NCBI GenBank assembly: GCA_014904845.1
Contig: MU119259.1
Location: 186,001 to 250,000, forward strand
Direction of reading: 5' to 3'
DNA: 64,000 nucleotides
Source: Acephala macrosclerotiorum
Lineage: Eukaryota > Ascomycota > Leotiomycetes > Helotiales > Mollisiaceae
Shown here: positions 22,410 through 34,005 of the stretch, piece by piece
Layout: every line of letters begins with the position of its first letter
Position numbering within the stretch: position 1 is the first letter of the stretch
Made by a program: the position numbers and the translations under genes
Notes under the pieces: model-generated
The model's input: only the letters and a program-made list of their open reading frames with translations
What the model was told of the DNA's origin: nothing
Databases searched by the model: none

Positions 22410-24467
22410 TTTGGAATAGCGAAGTCCTTGGTCGTTTGAAGCTCTATACCTCGCCTGTACAGTGAGAAGTACAGCCATTCAAATGATCCAACATTTCTAG
22501 AACAAGCAAAACGCTCTGAGCACACTTGAATAAGTTTCTAAGGAGATAAAGAACGATGAAACTTCATAGATGTCTTCACAAGAGGTAAGTGTAAGTTACG
22601 GCGAAACATAGGCTTGACTCCACCCCTCGATCCGAGACCACTTCAATCTCTACATTTGCGTGTGCAGTTACCCTCAAATGACAATTGAGTTTTCAACAAA
22701 ATCGACCACCTCTCGTGATTGGTACGGTACTAGGCAGAAATCGAAGCTAATATAATATAATATGTCTAAGTACGACGGTTTGGGCTATTGAATTCGGCAG
22801 GTTTGGCCGCTGTTCAACGCAGCCTTAACCGCTCGCTAAACTATACCCGCAACATACGTGCCTCGGTTCGCTTAGCGCAACTACCCCCCAAAAACCGCGT
22901 CCCCTCCCAAAAATTGCTGGTTGTCATCTTTATTATCTTGACCATCCAAACCCCTCAATCCAGGAGCTAGAAACGGCTCCCCATTAGTCATGGCAGACCT
23001 TGTCCGTCTCTGACTTAATGCCGCTCCCCGCTACATAAGTTCTCGCAGTTTCTACCTACCCTCGACCTCCAACGACCATCGCATCTCCTGTGAACACTCT
23101 TTTCTACACTGTTCCTTCGCTTTCTCCCTCTCAGAGGCTTCGAATTCTCGACGAGTCCCGTGGCCTTGGCTGTGATCCCCTCGTCTACAGAGACTCTCGA
23201 AGTTCGCTGTCTCCTAGACGCCCTCCACATCTCTACCACTCTGCAACTCGGTTCTTTTACTCATCCTACCTTCCTTCACTCACCTTCTAACTCTCAACAG
23301 TTCCGGCGTCTTCTTCCTGCCCTCGACATTGACTACGATCCCCTCCTCTACGAAGCACGCTCGAAGTTTATTCTCTCCTATGCCCCCTCTACCACCCCTC
23401 TACGACTCGATTCTCCACACGACCGTTGGCTCATGAACTCGATCGACTATCGTATCGTCAGGCTACGTCGACGCCATGCTAAGTATCTCCGCTCTCTCAA
23501 GGCCCGCTACACTATACGCGAAGTAGCCAAAGGGTCGCAGAGGTTCCAGGAATACACAAGAGTACGAGCAAGGCTCAATTGCCCACTCCGTCAAGTACTG
23601 GACTCAATCGATCCCGCACGCCTCCTCGAAATTTCCTTCCTCCCTCCTCTACCTTACTCTTCTAGGGAATGCCTCAACGCATTTGCACTGTCGCTGTCAG
23701 CTGCCTCCCAGCTCAGGGTGTGGGAGCCGTTTTGCCCCCCTCCTTGAAAAGGGCGGACATGTTCTTCTAGCTCATGTTCCGCGATAGCGGAAGTTTTATA
23801 GAAGGAGGCCGATTTTGAACCCCGAAGCATAGTATGCATGGTAAGCTCGCGTGATTCTAAACACCCTGAAACGGCGCGTTAATTTTTTTCCCTTTCGCTG
23901 TTTCTCTTTCGTCCCTGGATACAAGCAGCAGCAGCTCATTCTGGAGCAGAGCATGAGCATACATGCGCTGAGAGCGAGCATGCCTGAGCAGATTCTGACA
24001 ACAGCCTGAGACATCCCGAGCAGAGTGATGGGCACTGTAATGATTGCGGGTGGGAATGGACTCAGGGAGTTTAAATCTCCCTTAGCCAGCACCATGCTCT
24101 TGTTGATTTCCCTCGCATAATATAGGAGGATAACAATATCCATTCAATAGGTTTCTTTACCTCAGCTAATTGAATTCGGCGGTAATGACTGAGGGGAAAT
24201 ATGAAGGAGACGAAATCAAGACCAAAGACAGGACACAGCCACAAAAAGGAAAGGATAAATGAGATGTTCCACCGCACTGTCCACCATTCTGCCCGATCTA
24301 TACCAGAGTAAATCGCAACGAAGAAAACGAAAGGATAAATAAGAGATCCCCCCCCTCTGCCATCACTATCACGGACAATGCTATCTAGCTCTGGTCGCAA
24401 CATCCTAAAGCACTAAATAAGGCTGCACCGAAAGATTCCTCTGATGTCATGCCAAAGTCGAGCAGTA
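22410..24467. other. Intergenic region containing one long open frame without ATG
   Basis: 3' flank of the GMC gene and about 2 kb without a confident gene. The only candidate is the open frame 23091-23747, given separately. The remainder is short-frame sequence. Confidence 0.45.
23091..23747 (+). CDS. Possible coding exon of an unrecognised protein (no in-frame start found)
   Basis: The frame is open for about 218 codons after the stop ending near 23090. Composition looks protein-like: a Pro/Ser/Thr/Leu-rich first half (HISTTLQLGSFTHPTF), then a basic helical part (YRIVRLRRRHAKYLRSLKAR, RFQEYTRVRARLNCPLRQ) and a hydrophobic end. There is no ATG until well inside the frame, so the start would have to come from an upstream exon spliced at an acceptor such as ccctctcag just before 23136, or the gene has lost its start. 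No family recognised. Could equally be a chance frame in C/T-rich DNA. Confidence 0.35.
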
Positions 24468-25963
24468 CTAATTAATCCATGGAAAGCTGTCGACTTCCTC
24501 GGAGACATCCACATCCCTCTTCTCTACTGAGCTATCACCATTCAACTCATCTCCATCTCGGGTTACTATCCATGGAAAGCCGTCGACATCTTCAGAGCGA
24601 ATCATTTCTCTCTCCTTTTCTGAGCTGCCACCCTCGGATTCCTCGACGTCACGGGTCGATATCCATGGGAAACTGTCCACTGGCTCTGCATCGGAAGTTG
24701 CAGCTTGTCTTTTGTCTTTTAAAGAGGGATCCTCGTGGTCCTCGGAGTCGCGTTGACTGATCCCAGGAAAGCTGTCTATTGGTGGGTCTGTACTGGCATC
24801 AATGGACTTCTTGCTCAGTTCCTCTGCGGCTAGCGCCAGTGTGTAGTTGTTCTTTTCCAGCTCGCCGGAGTTGATCATGTCCATCAGAGAAGGCAATGCG
24901 CGCGTGGGAGCTGGTTCTCCTCTCCTCACAGCTCTGGCAATTGGATGGTCCTCCCCTAAGAGTGTTATCATTAGCCTGTCTGTACTTGGGTTTCTTTTAC
25001 TTCCTGACACCTACAGTTTTCATGGTATGTACCACCTGCTAGCTGCAGAATTTCTGCGGCAGACTTTGTCGGATGTCTTGCTTTCACGTCAGCATATCTC
25101 TCATGGCTTTCGAGATTTCCCGTCAAAATCCAAACCCCAGTCTCATTATCTCTTTTATCGAAGCCGATAATCGTAGCGTGTCTTGTGGCGAGGCATTTTG
25201 TCTCAACGGGGTCATCTCTAGGAAGGCCGCGAGCTCCAACTGGGCTCACAAGCTTCAAGCCGTTCAAGAAACTTGACACACTTCCATACTTGCTGCTAGC
25301 TAGGAGGACCTTGGCTTTCGTGTTTTTCTTTGCGCCCTTCCGCCTAGAAAATGGTGTTAGTTCACATCAAGATAAGCAATGGGTGCTTTACCAGTTTGCT
25401 CCGTCATTGCTTTCAGCCAGGACATCATTCTCAATGTCCATGCATAGCACCCCTGGCGTGTTTCCCATCATGACTTGACTTTTTCTGATCCCACCACAAT
25501 AGTTATGCACTGCACCAATGTCTTCACCATGGAGATGGACAAACTCATACTATCTTTCTTGCTAGAGGTACTGGGCTAGTCTACAGACGCAAGATGACTG
25601 CCTATGCACAGTTAATGCTTTTCTTGAAACTTTATGTTTCGGGCATTTGTTGACAATTTTACAGACCGGATGTCCCGCAAACATGAGAATTGAAGAATTC
25701 CAGGAGCATGATAGTGGAAGTGCTTGCATGAGTGTTGACACACAAATGCTTGGGATCCCGGGTTCTGATGTTAACCAGGGCAGAATCATGTCGGTCCGAT
25801 TCGACAAGTTCTGAGTCGCTCACTGATTTTCTGCGGGGTTTCTGATCCTTTTGCTTTTGTTGGGTTTTGCAACGTTGATGCCTAAATGCATTCGTTTGGT
25901 ATGTGATTTGAATGGGAAGGACAACCTGTCATCTGATTTTGCCTTTATTGGTCACACCTTCAT
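24468..25963 (-). CDS. Unrecognised protein with a four-copy D-[S/G]-F-P-[W/G]-I repeat at the C-terminus
   Basis: Best model: exons 25925-25683, 25549-25392, 25343-25011 and 24975-24468, in phase throughout, plus an uncertain start (ATG at 25963 followed by a 32-base intron would work but is short). The joined protein is about 415 residues. Middle part has coherent, unfamiliar sequence: LVNIRTRDPKHLCVNTHAST, EFVHLHGEDIGAVHNYCGG, QVMMGNTPGVLCMDIEND, VSSFLNGLKLVSPVGARGLP, TGVWILTGNLESHERYADVK, EILQLAGGTYHENC. The last 110 residues are acidic and repeat the motif VDSFPWI four times at a 31-33 residue spacing, each core followed in three copies by an x-RD step, and end SFPWIN. No signal peptide or membrane helix seen. 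I cannot assign a family. The 39-base last intron is short but gives the only in-frame joint. Confidence 0.55.
24475..24775 (-). repeat. Tandem degenerate repeat encoding the FPWI motifs
   Basis: On the plus strand the core atccatggaaagc or close variant recurs at 24475, 24568, 24661 and 24760, spaced 93, 93 and 99 bases. The DNA between cores is less conserved than the cores. Confidence 0.85.
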
Positions 25964-26431
25964 GTTGCTCAGACTTTGCTTTTCGTGAGTTTTTTTGGCT
26001 TCGTCAAGCTGTTTTTAGCACTGAAAAGAGAAAAAGAATTTGTTCTTCGGACGTATCGACTAGACTAATTTCCACTCATGATGTGTTTTAAGAGCAAATA
26101 TCTTTACTGTTGGGCAGGACATGAAGTATCAAATAGTTTTCAGACCCACATGTGGCCTTTCAAGTGGCAAAATGGTTTAAACACTGAAAATTGAATCTGA
26201 GTATTTTTTAGAAACACGGGTCCGCAATCACGTGATTTTCAGATGCTACAATCGCAAACGCGTTTACAAGTCAGCGAATCAGATTGCACAGAAAACCCAA
26301 CCAACAAGGCGCAGCAGTCGGTTTGCCACATTTCGCGGCTATATAGGTACTGTCTTTTCCCATTCCACATCTCGAAAATTACTCATTCCCACCACACTCC
26401 CAATTTTGTTCTCAACAATCACCACGTTAAA
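25964..26431. other. Divergent intergenic region
   Basis: T-rich stretch between the repeated-motif gene and the plus-strand gene at 26432. No coding signal seen; an in-frame extension upstream of 26432 back to 26243 has an unlikely composition. Confidence 0.4.
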
Positions 26432-26995
26432 ATGGCACAATACCCAGTCGCTCATGATCCTGCCGACAATGCCTCCTTGCGTCAGAAGTATAGGGAGGGA
26501 CAGGGGGTGCCAATGAGAATGGCTTACGTCAAGGAGAGTATGATACCTACAGGTGGACTTTGGCTCATGCAGAATACTGAAGCGAACTCGGCACGATACA
26601 TGTCGCTTTTTGACTCTGAGAACGCTCCAACGACTAACATCGAGGCACTTGAACAAGCGGGAGCAACCTTCTATCCACATTGTATGTATTGCCATGATGT
26701 TCGTAGTGGCAGTGCGAACTCACAAATTTAAGGGCATGAATGCGAAATCATCAGGCATGGTGATAGTCCGACTATGACGACTGATATTGCATTTGGGAAG
26801 CGCGAAAAGACTGAGGAAAATATACGCTTGGCAGAGAAGGAGTTGGACGACAATACGCTTGACCTTGAGACAAGGCAGATTGTAGAAGAACGAAAGACTC
26901 TCCAGTGGCTAAAGGAAGAGTTGCAACAGGATAATGGACTTGAAAGTCAACATGGAGCACTTGAAGCTGAGCAAGTCGAGGGTCGAGAGACTTAG
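26432..26995 (+). CDS. Small protein with C-terminal coiled coil, unrecognised
   Basis: Two exons, 26432-26681 and 26733-26995, give 170 residues. The N-terminal half (MAQYPVAHDPADNASLRQKY, GVPMRMAYVKESMIPTGGLW) is followed by IEALEQAGATFYPHWHECEI, in which the intron splits the Trp codon. The C-terminal 75 residues are Glu/Lys/Gln-rich with regular hydrophobics (IRLAEKELDDNTLDLETRQ, EERKTLQWLKEELQQD), a likely coiled coil. There is a C-x-x-C-like pair only in the unspliced reading. No signal peptide. GT-AG junction is clear (gtatgt to tttaag). Function unknown; probably a lineage-restricted gene. Confidence 0.6.
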
Positions 26996-27214
26996 AATAG
27001 TCTTAAGAAGACGGGACGACTTGAGCAATAGGTCAAGCATAACAGTTTAGGTCGAGGAAATTGAGAAATGATATTGACGCGATATAATCGACGATGTGTG
27101 GCTGGCACAGATGTTAATTTCATGTGTATGAGAGTTTGAAGATGACTTGCTTACGTGGCTTATCTCAGAAAGAGTTTCGACTTTACGCTTTAAAGTATAA
27201 TACGATGATTGCCT

Positions 27215-27960
27215 CTAACCTTCTTGCTTTGATGCTTTCGTAGGTCGCTCTAGTATCTTAACCCCTATGAACTTCCCAGAGTCCACAACGATGGCTTTGT
27301 GTACGGTTCCGAAATGTCCAGATCTGAGCTTCCCTCCTACTACTTTCATATATCTCATCTTCAGCTGTCGACGTCCCGACATGTAGGGTCTGGCCTCCCG
27401 TCGAGATGGCAGGTCGGTTGGGGCCTTATCTACAGTTCGAGCGAGGCGTGGGTTTTCAACTCGACCGCAGGTAGGGCGTCGTAGTTCTTGATAACTTCCA
27501 CCGTTTGTGTAGGATCGTGATGCCATTCCAATTCGAACTGAAAGAGGTTTCGCCCATTACTACGTATACTAATTATAGTGTTGAGCTGCTTCTAGACAAG
27601 GACCTTCCGAACACGTTCATGCTCGAACAGCGTGGCATTTCCACCAGAAGCTTGAGTCGTGCAACCGTACGACCTGTCGTAGAACACAACAATGCCGGTA
27701 TTTAAATCTATTTCGAAAGAGTATTACACCTTTACGATACTGGATCCTTCTAGGTAGATGTCAGCATTAATACCTCGCCCTAGTGTTGCAAGAGTAGTAG
27801 ATGACTTGCCATGGATGTGAAAACCGACATCAAGAGCTTCTATACTATCAGATAATGTTGAGACGTGGCGGATGTTGTCTAGATAGGCGACGGCATATGT
27901 GGCTCGCTGGTTTCTGTAGACAGACGCAGAGCCGTCTAAGGAAGCTCTTTAAGAAAGCTA
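27215..27960 (-). pseudogene. Broken FHA-domain protein kinase gene with C-to-T type stop codons
   Basis: Reading down the minus strand, an FHA-like region is visible: YAVAYLDNIRHVSTLSDS, EALDVGFHIHGKSSTTLATL, GRGINADIYLEGSSIV, then a TAA where CAA would fit, YSFEIDLNTGIVVFYDRS, NATLFEHERVRKVLV, a TAG where CAG would fit, and KQLNTIISIRSNGRNLFQFE. After a frame change near 27470, NPRLARTVDKAPTDLPSRRE leads into the start of a kinase domain: LRSGHFGTVHKAI and VKILERP (ATP-site Lys), ending at KQEG and a stop. The first Gly of the Gly-rich loop is replaced by Arg. About 90% of the kinase domain is missing. Two CAA/CAG-to-TAA/TAG changes, a frameshift and the truncation make this a pseudogene, consistent with RIP on a duplicated gene. 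Confidence 0.8.
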
Positions 27961-29760
27961 TTTAAGAGATAGAACATTGTCGTCTGGTTCTTCCATTACT
28001 AATAGTAAGAGCGTGCCTACGACCTAGACTAAGACCTAGATCAACGAATCAGAATAATCCACGTTAGTGAGACTTTTCCACGTATTTTTAACTCTTATAG
28101 CCGTATTTCTATTTAACTCAACTTGAGATATAAAACCCGAGAAAGAGGCCGCAGGTCTACGTGCTTTCTGGCTACTTGCAAATAAATAGATGGCATGGCT
28201 AGTATTAGCAGATTAGAGAGTATTAATATTATAAAATAGCGTGTTTTAATAAAGTGCAATTTAAATAAATCTCGTGCTTTTAAGGGCAGCTTTAACGAAA
28301 CGACAAAGTGAGCAAAGAGAAAACCAGTTTAAAAATATATAAAATGTTTAATAAGAGAATTAAACGGTTTAAGTAGTAACCCGTAAACGCTTTTTAGTCA
28401 GAATTGGACTAATCTCGTTTACATATTAGTTTTGCCATTTATAACTGCTATAAGCTGTTTTAAAATCAAACAAATTATCTAGTTTTGTACATAGAGTCTT
28501 AGCTCTTTAAGCTCTTATTAGCCCTCGGTTATTATATAATCCTTAGCCTTTTTCGGCTTTACTAAAGACCGAGAAATCGACTTACAATTAGTATAATCCT
28601 GCTCAAAATTTAATCTATTATATATCTCTCATAGAACTTGTAATTACTTTTATATAGCTAAGTTCAAACAATCTTTCGTTTATAAAAGTAAGACTCCGCG
28701 TTACTATTTATATTATGCCTATTATAGCAGCGCATATAGTCCCGCGTAGTAAACTAAACCAAGCATCCTTAAGGAGCCTTTAATTACTAGATCCTTTCTT
28801 TCCAATATATAACAACCGCGGATTAAACACCTTCCAAGGTCGTATAATCTCCTCCTTATAATCTTCTACGTTTCTCTACATAATTATAACCTAGTTCTCT
28901 CACTACCAACGATTCGTATTTAGTCCATAGAATGCTTAGTAAAAGCTTTTATAATGTAATCTATAAACTTGTAAGGTCTATTTATGCATATATTGGTCCT
29001 CTCTATTGTAAGTCAGCTCAGATTAAGGCATATAACATATATTACCGTTTCTATAGTACAAGGGAGCTTACTGAGATCCTTCCCCCGACACATAACTCCG
29101 TGGAGCAGCTAGGCAGAAGCCAGCCACGTCGTCGTAAGGCATTTCTTCGATTAGCCAGGTCGTAACACTAAAGCAGACCAGCACCGTCGTAATCACCGGC
29201 GAGGCATTGTTGTAAAAGTTGTTATAGTGCGATAGCGAGAAGAGGGAGTAGAGGCAGTGCTTATACTTATGCTTATATCTCGACTAATCTAACTAACTAA
29301 AGAGGAATAATTGCCGTTATAGACACTTAAGAGATCAAACCCAGAGGAGGAGATCGAGGATTCTGGCGTTAAACCAGCTATGCCGCCATTCTCAGCTACG
29401 GCGAGGCCGACAGAGTTGTGACTCGGAGTGGGTCTATATAGATAGGGATCGAGGGCGTATAATGAGATTAAAGGACCGAGCAAGGGGGTGTTAGGAAAAG
29501 ATTAAAGAGAAAGATGGTTGAGCAGCGGGGGAGCGCGACTTTTATAGACGTTGAAAGCGGCGGCCGGACCGTGCCTGCGCCTTGTCCGAAGCAGAGGGTT
29601 GCTAAACCCGGGGGGGCAAACCGGAGTACTGAGATAATATAACACAATCTTCGAGCCTCCACAGCTTACGGCGGCTGTGGCTAAAGTCAGAGTGGACGAA
29701 GCAAGCAAGTGAGGCGCACTTTGCCACTTGCGGGACAAGTTATGAGAGGTGCTACAATTG
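27961..29760. other. Decayed AT-enriched island, probably transposon remnants
   Basis: AT content is clearly higher than in flanking gene DNA, and short peptide frames on both strands are interrupted by TAA and TAG. No transposase, reverse transcriptase or terminal repeat could be recognised with confidence. GC content rises again near 29500, giving a mosaic. The plus frame 28932-29165 and the minus frames 29289-29738 are not convincing genes. Confidence 0.5.
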
Positions 29761-30461
29761 CCACCTTGAATAGGAATTCAGTATGATCCTGTAGCAGTGT
29801 TGTACTGTGGGGAGCTTGCATACGCTGCTCGCAGGGACAGCCAGCCCCTGCAATTAACGTTCAGATATATAGATGGCGTACCTCGCGCAGAGCCTTAAAT
29901 AAATCATGCTGTGAGTTAGGACAATGTTTCTAAGTGTAGATATCTTCATATGTGAAACTTGAGAAGTTGTATAATTTAGGGAAGTATGTCGTGTAACCGA
30001 GACGCTTCCTGGAGTCCTTGGGTCCGACCTGGCCCGCAGCGCCTTCCTCGTTCTGGCTGCTCCGATCTATTCTTAGATTCCCGTCAGCCCCTCACCCTGA
30101 GTCTCCCCCATCTCCCGGGTCGTCCAGCCATTGGACAACATGGCTAGGGAATTGCCCGATTTTCAGGCCTTTGTCCACACTGCGTCTGCTGCGTAGCAGT
30201 ATCATCGTGATGCAAGAGCAGGACGACGAAGCAGCAGTACGAGTAGCAGGCTCTCTCCCCGCGCCACTGAGGCTATATGCTATATATCGTTCCCCACGTT
30301 AAGGTTACCAGACAAACCCTACATTGCCCCGAACCACCGCACTTCCTAGCCTGAAGACTCTGGCTATCGCCGAATCGACCACACGCAGCTCATATTCATC
30401 CTCTGTCCCCGCATGGACTGACGAACCCCTTGAAAGCTAAGAAGCTGCATAACGACGTACC
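29761..30461. other. Intergenic region upstream of the gene at 30462
   Basis: Transition from the decayed island back to normal composition. Probably promoter and 5' leader; the frame 30018-30302 has no recognisable feature. Confidence 0.4.
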
Positions 30462-31563
30462 ATGGCGGTACCATCCCCTCGAAGACTCGATTTCGAACCA
30501 GACACCGTTCCCCTGGCAGGCGCCAGTTCCCGTGATGAAGCTCCAGCTCTATCGTCCTCGAGCGCACTTGCCCGCTTTGAGTTCGAGTCTGGCAGAGGCA
30601 ATGAAGGAACAAAGATTCTGATGGTGGAATGGTCCGACGACGACGACGCGGATGGAGCAGCCAACCTAGGGGATTGGGAGGTTTCATGGGAAGGCAAAAC
30701 AACAGTGCTGTCCGCGAAGGATGGAGCGGAGGGTAAGCTACATCGAATCTACTTTCTACTAGCACCGGGAGCAAGCATACCGCGAATAGTGAAGCTGTCG
30801 CAGACGGGAGGCAAGGCCATGCAAACCAATCCTCTGCCAGCTATATTTCCACCAGAGCTCGGAATAAGTGCTACGACCCAAGGTCGAAAAGGGGTTCTTC
30901 ACACAGTATGGGCCAAGAAGCGATTGTCCGTCCTACAACGGGAGATCGAGCAAGAGATGAAGAATGGCGAAGGTGTAGGTTTGGAGATGGCTATACAAGA
31001 ACAGCAGTGGATCGAGGAGAATTTTGGTATTGGGCCGAAAGTTCTGCCCGACCTGCAGTATACAACGTCACCAACGAGCCCAAAGACCCCAGGCGGAGGA
31101 AGGCTGTCAGAAAAGTTGAAAGGTCTCAAGTTAGGCACGAGCGCATCTGAGCTCACTGCATCGTCAGGTATGTTAAGTCCCCTTGCTACGTGGCTTAGCT
31201 CAGATCATGACAGACCACGAACCGTTTGGACCTGGTAATCGCTCTAACAATCCATTGTCTCCGGACCTTGGAGACGTCGCTGTGTCATCGTTCTCACTTT
31301 TCCATGGCACCTCTCGACCACCTCGACCTATTGCCCAGAACCCACCGCAACATCTCGTAGCTAAGCAAAACGACTCTCTTCATGGTAACCGTATTGCATC
31401 TTTAGATGCCATGACCAGTGGACAGCCTCCAGCTCGGGACGAAGCAGAAACTGAGGACGAACTGTTTGCGGTAAAATTGAGCCCACGGAGTCCTGAAATG
31501 AAGAAAAGTCCGTTTTCCTTCACCACAAAGGACACAGCCCCGTGGTTGAAACATGGTGAATAA
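30462..31563 (+). CDS. Conserved fungal protein of unknown function
   Basis: Two exons, 30462-31167 and 31214-31563, joined by a GT-AG intron (gtatgt to gacag), give 351 residues. After a Ser/Pro-rich start, residues 50-150 look globular: GTKILMVEWSDDD, LGDWEVSWEGKTTVLSA, KLHRIYFLLAPGASIPRIVK, TNPLPAIFPPELG. A helical region follows (KKRLSVLQREIEQEMKNGEG, MAIQEQQWIEENFGIGP). The rest is disordered and Ser/Pro-rich with several SP sites (possible phosphorylation, inferred). No signal peptide or membrane span. I do not recognise the family; the regular structure, ATG context (gtaccATGG) and intron support a real gene. Confidence 0.72.
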
Positions 31564-32407
31564 CGATTGATCTTTGAGATCATTTCGACGAGTTATGCGG
31601 AGTTATGGAAATCAACGTTCGTTGCGTGGCCAAGCCATGACTTAGCATTATACCAAACCGAATACACTTGAAATTTCCGATACAATCTACCTGTCTCTGG
31701 CGGAGCAATGAAAACAAAAACAGAGATATGAATTGCAATGGGGATTGAACTTGTCTATAAGAGGAACTTGCGGCGTTCGCAATGTTTGAATGAAGAGCAT
31801 AGATTGATTCAATTCGTCTTGGGATTGTATTCTCGGAACCAGTCTGTCTGACACCTGCAAGCAAGAAACTGCTCTCCAAGCCCTCACCGATCTCGTGCAA
31901 CCGAACGTACAAGCCTTGACGTTTGCCTGCGTCTATGATATGCTGCTGTCTTCCAGTACACCTTCTCTGTGCTTTCTGGCCTCGGTCCCGTGGCTGGCCT
32001 CGACTCAGCATTCCAATGTCAGAACTCAGCCCTGTTCCGTTCTGCCAGAATAATGTTGGAAACATCTGATAAATGGAAGTGGGTTGATCCGTGCTACCCC
32101 GCACTAGGTATCCACCGCACATGGCCGGAGTCACGTTGCCCCTCACAGTATCCTTAGCCTAGGTTATCTGAACCTTGGTGCTTTGAAACTTTCAACCTTT
32201 TGCTTCTGATTATGATTACGATTCCAGCTACTCACTTACTTCAATAACTTGGTCGACCTGTTTCGTCGCCTTGAAGTATTGTGTGAGGTCCGGCTATACG
32301 TTGCTTTTTATTTTTACGTCGCACCAGAAGCAAAAACTCCGTGACACAGTTCAGGCGCCACATCTTTCCATCTCCAAGACCCATTCACGGTATTCAAGTC
32401 CCCAACC
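31564..32407. other. Intergenic region, no gene seen
   Basis: 3' flank of the previous gene and promoter of the MpaB-like gene. A 188-codon minus-strand frame (31580-32146) lies here; its composition (Cys/Ser/Arg/Leu mix with no coherent segments) argues against a gene. Confidence 0.45.
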
Positions 32408-34005
32408 ATGGTCAATGATACTAGCACTATACCTCCAGCTGCGATTCCTGCGTCCCCATGGTTGTCTCTTTGGGCTCCATATGTTGCTGCCGCCATTGTA
32501 GGCTATACGATACTCTGCTCCCTTCTTCGGTATCGACGGAGAGATGCAATGCAGGAGAAGTTCAACTTTACCGATCGCAAGTCCTTCTCTCGTATGACCA
32601 ACGTTGACGCACAAGAAATCATCACCTCTCTGGCTGAATTGGAGTTCCCAAAAATCATGGAAACATCACTCCAATTTGCCTTGTTCAAGGCAAGCTTTCG
32701 TCTTCCAGGTACATATGACAATACTGATTTTGCCAAAGACTTATGGTATTCCCACAATATCGGGACTACTTGTAGCTACCAAGGAGTTCAGTTCACCAGA
32801 GAATGCCAGTAAGAGATATGCAGATACCGGCGTTCTAATTCAAGAATTCACAGGTCATCACCCACAGTCGGAGCGTGCCATCAAGGCTATTGCGAGGATG
32901 AACTACATCCATAGCAACTACCAGAAAGCAGGAAAGATCAGCATTGATGATCTTTTATATACGCTGAGTGTCTTCATTACGGAGCCCATAACGTGGGTCC
33001 AGAAATACGAATGGAGACCAATGACTGAGATGGAAATTTGTGCTATTGCCACCTTCTGGAAAAGTATAGGAGATGCTATGGGTATTGAGTATGGAGGCCG
33101 GCTTGCTCGGTCTGAGTGGGCCGATGGCCTGGAGTTCTATGCGGATATCAAGAACTGGGCAGAGGCATACGAGGTTCAATATATGGTCCCCGCTGCGTCC
33201 AACAAGACCACAGCTGATGAATTGGTCCCTCTGCTCTTGTTGTAAGCATGGCTCTCTTCTTTGGTATTTTGGCCCTTGTGTCGAGAACCATACTCCTAAG
33301 ACCTCGTTGAGATCCTCGTTCTGTTTTGCTTATTAGTTGAATGCTGAATTGGGTAGATGGCTGATCTTCAGGACTTCAATAGCTACGTGCCAAGGGCTTT
33401 TAAAGCCGCTGCCTCACATGTTGTTGGTGTCCTTATGGGAATTCGGTTGAGAGCTGCGATGAGGTAAGCATATGCCCCAGATTAATCATCCATCCCACCT
33501 CCTAACGTCAGTACTCAAGTTTCCCTACCCCTCCAAGGTTCTACTTCAACCTCGCCTATGTCGTCTTTGAAGCCCGCCGGTTCTACTTACGATACCTTTC
33601 TCTACCAAGACCAGAGTTCATGCGTATCCGAGGGACTAGTGACGAACCAGATCCCAAGACAGGGCGGTTTTATTTGAATAAGTATCTCGCACATCCGTTT
33701 TACAGTAAGTCAGTCCTATCGGTCTTATTACCTGACTATAAACGATACCAGACTCTAGTTGTGCTAATTTCTGTGCAGACAAGCCAGGCTTTTTAAACAG
33801 GTGGGGTCCTGAGGCGTGGTTTGTTTGGTACATGGGCGGCGATGTACCAGGCTCGAAGGGAAGTCAATATAGCCCAGAAGGGTATAGTTTCGAGGAAGTG
33901 GGACCAAGAATCATGAAGAACAGAGGGATTGATGAAACGAGAAGATGGGAGGAGAAACTGAAGGCCGAAAGACCGGCAGGCTGCCCATTTGCATTCGCCA
34001 AGTAA
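32408..34005 (+). CDS. MpaB/rubber-oxygenase family (DUF2236-like) ER-bound oxygenase
   Basis: Five exons (32408-32689, 32739-33241, 33383-33463, 33520-33704, 33779-34005) total 425 residues. An N-terminal membrane helix is seen at residues 18-40 (LWAPYVAAAIVGYTILCSLL), followed by RYRRR, the arrangement of an ER anchor. The catalytic region has FALFKTYGIPTISGLL, FTGHHPQSERAIKAIARMNY with IHSNYQKAG, ISIDDLLYTLSVFITEPI, and a C-terminal part with RWGPEAWFVWYMGG and EEVGP. The conserved His and Arg positions resemble those that hold haem in this superfamily. Family members cleave isoprenoid chains, as MpaB does in mycophenolic acid biosynthesis; the substrate here is unknown. Intron 1 uses a GC donor (AAG|gcaagc), the only joint that keeps frame. 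No other pathway gene is adjacent. Confidence 0.82.

Noticed and set aside
24468..25010. Repeat-containing C-terminus as a fungal RiPP or Kex2-processed precursor
   Set aside because: Repeats are preceded by a long structured domain with no signal peptide, and KR or KK sites are not placed regularly beside each core.
28300..28620. Reverse-transcriptase-like peptides on the minus strand (e.g. ELKELRLYVQN)
   Set aside because: The matches are too short and interrupted to support a named retrotransposon; kept only as a general transposon-remnant call.
31580..32146. 188-codon minus-strand frame
   Set aside because: Composition is incoherent, no introns or motifs make sense, and it lies in the promoter region of the MpaB-like gene.
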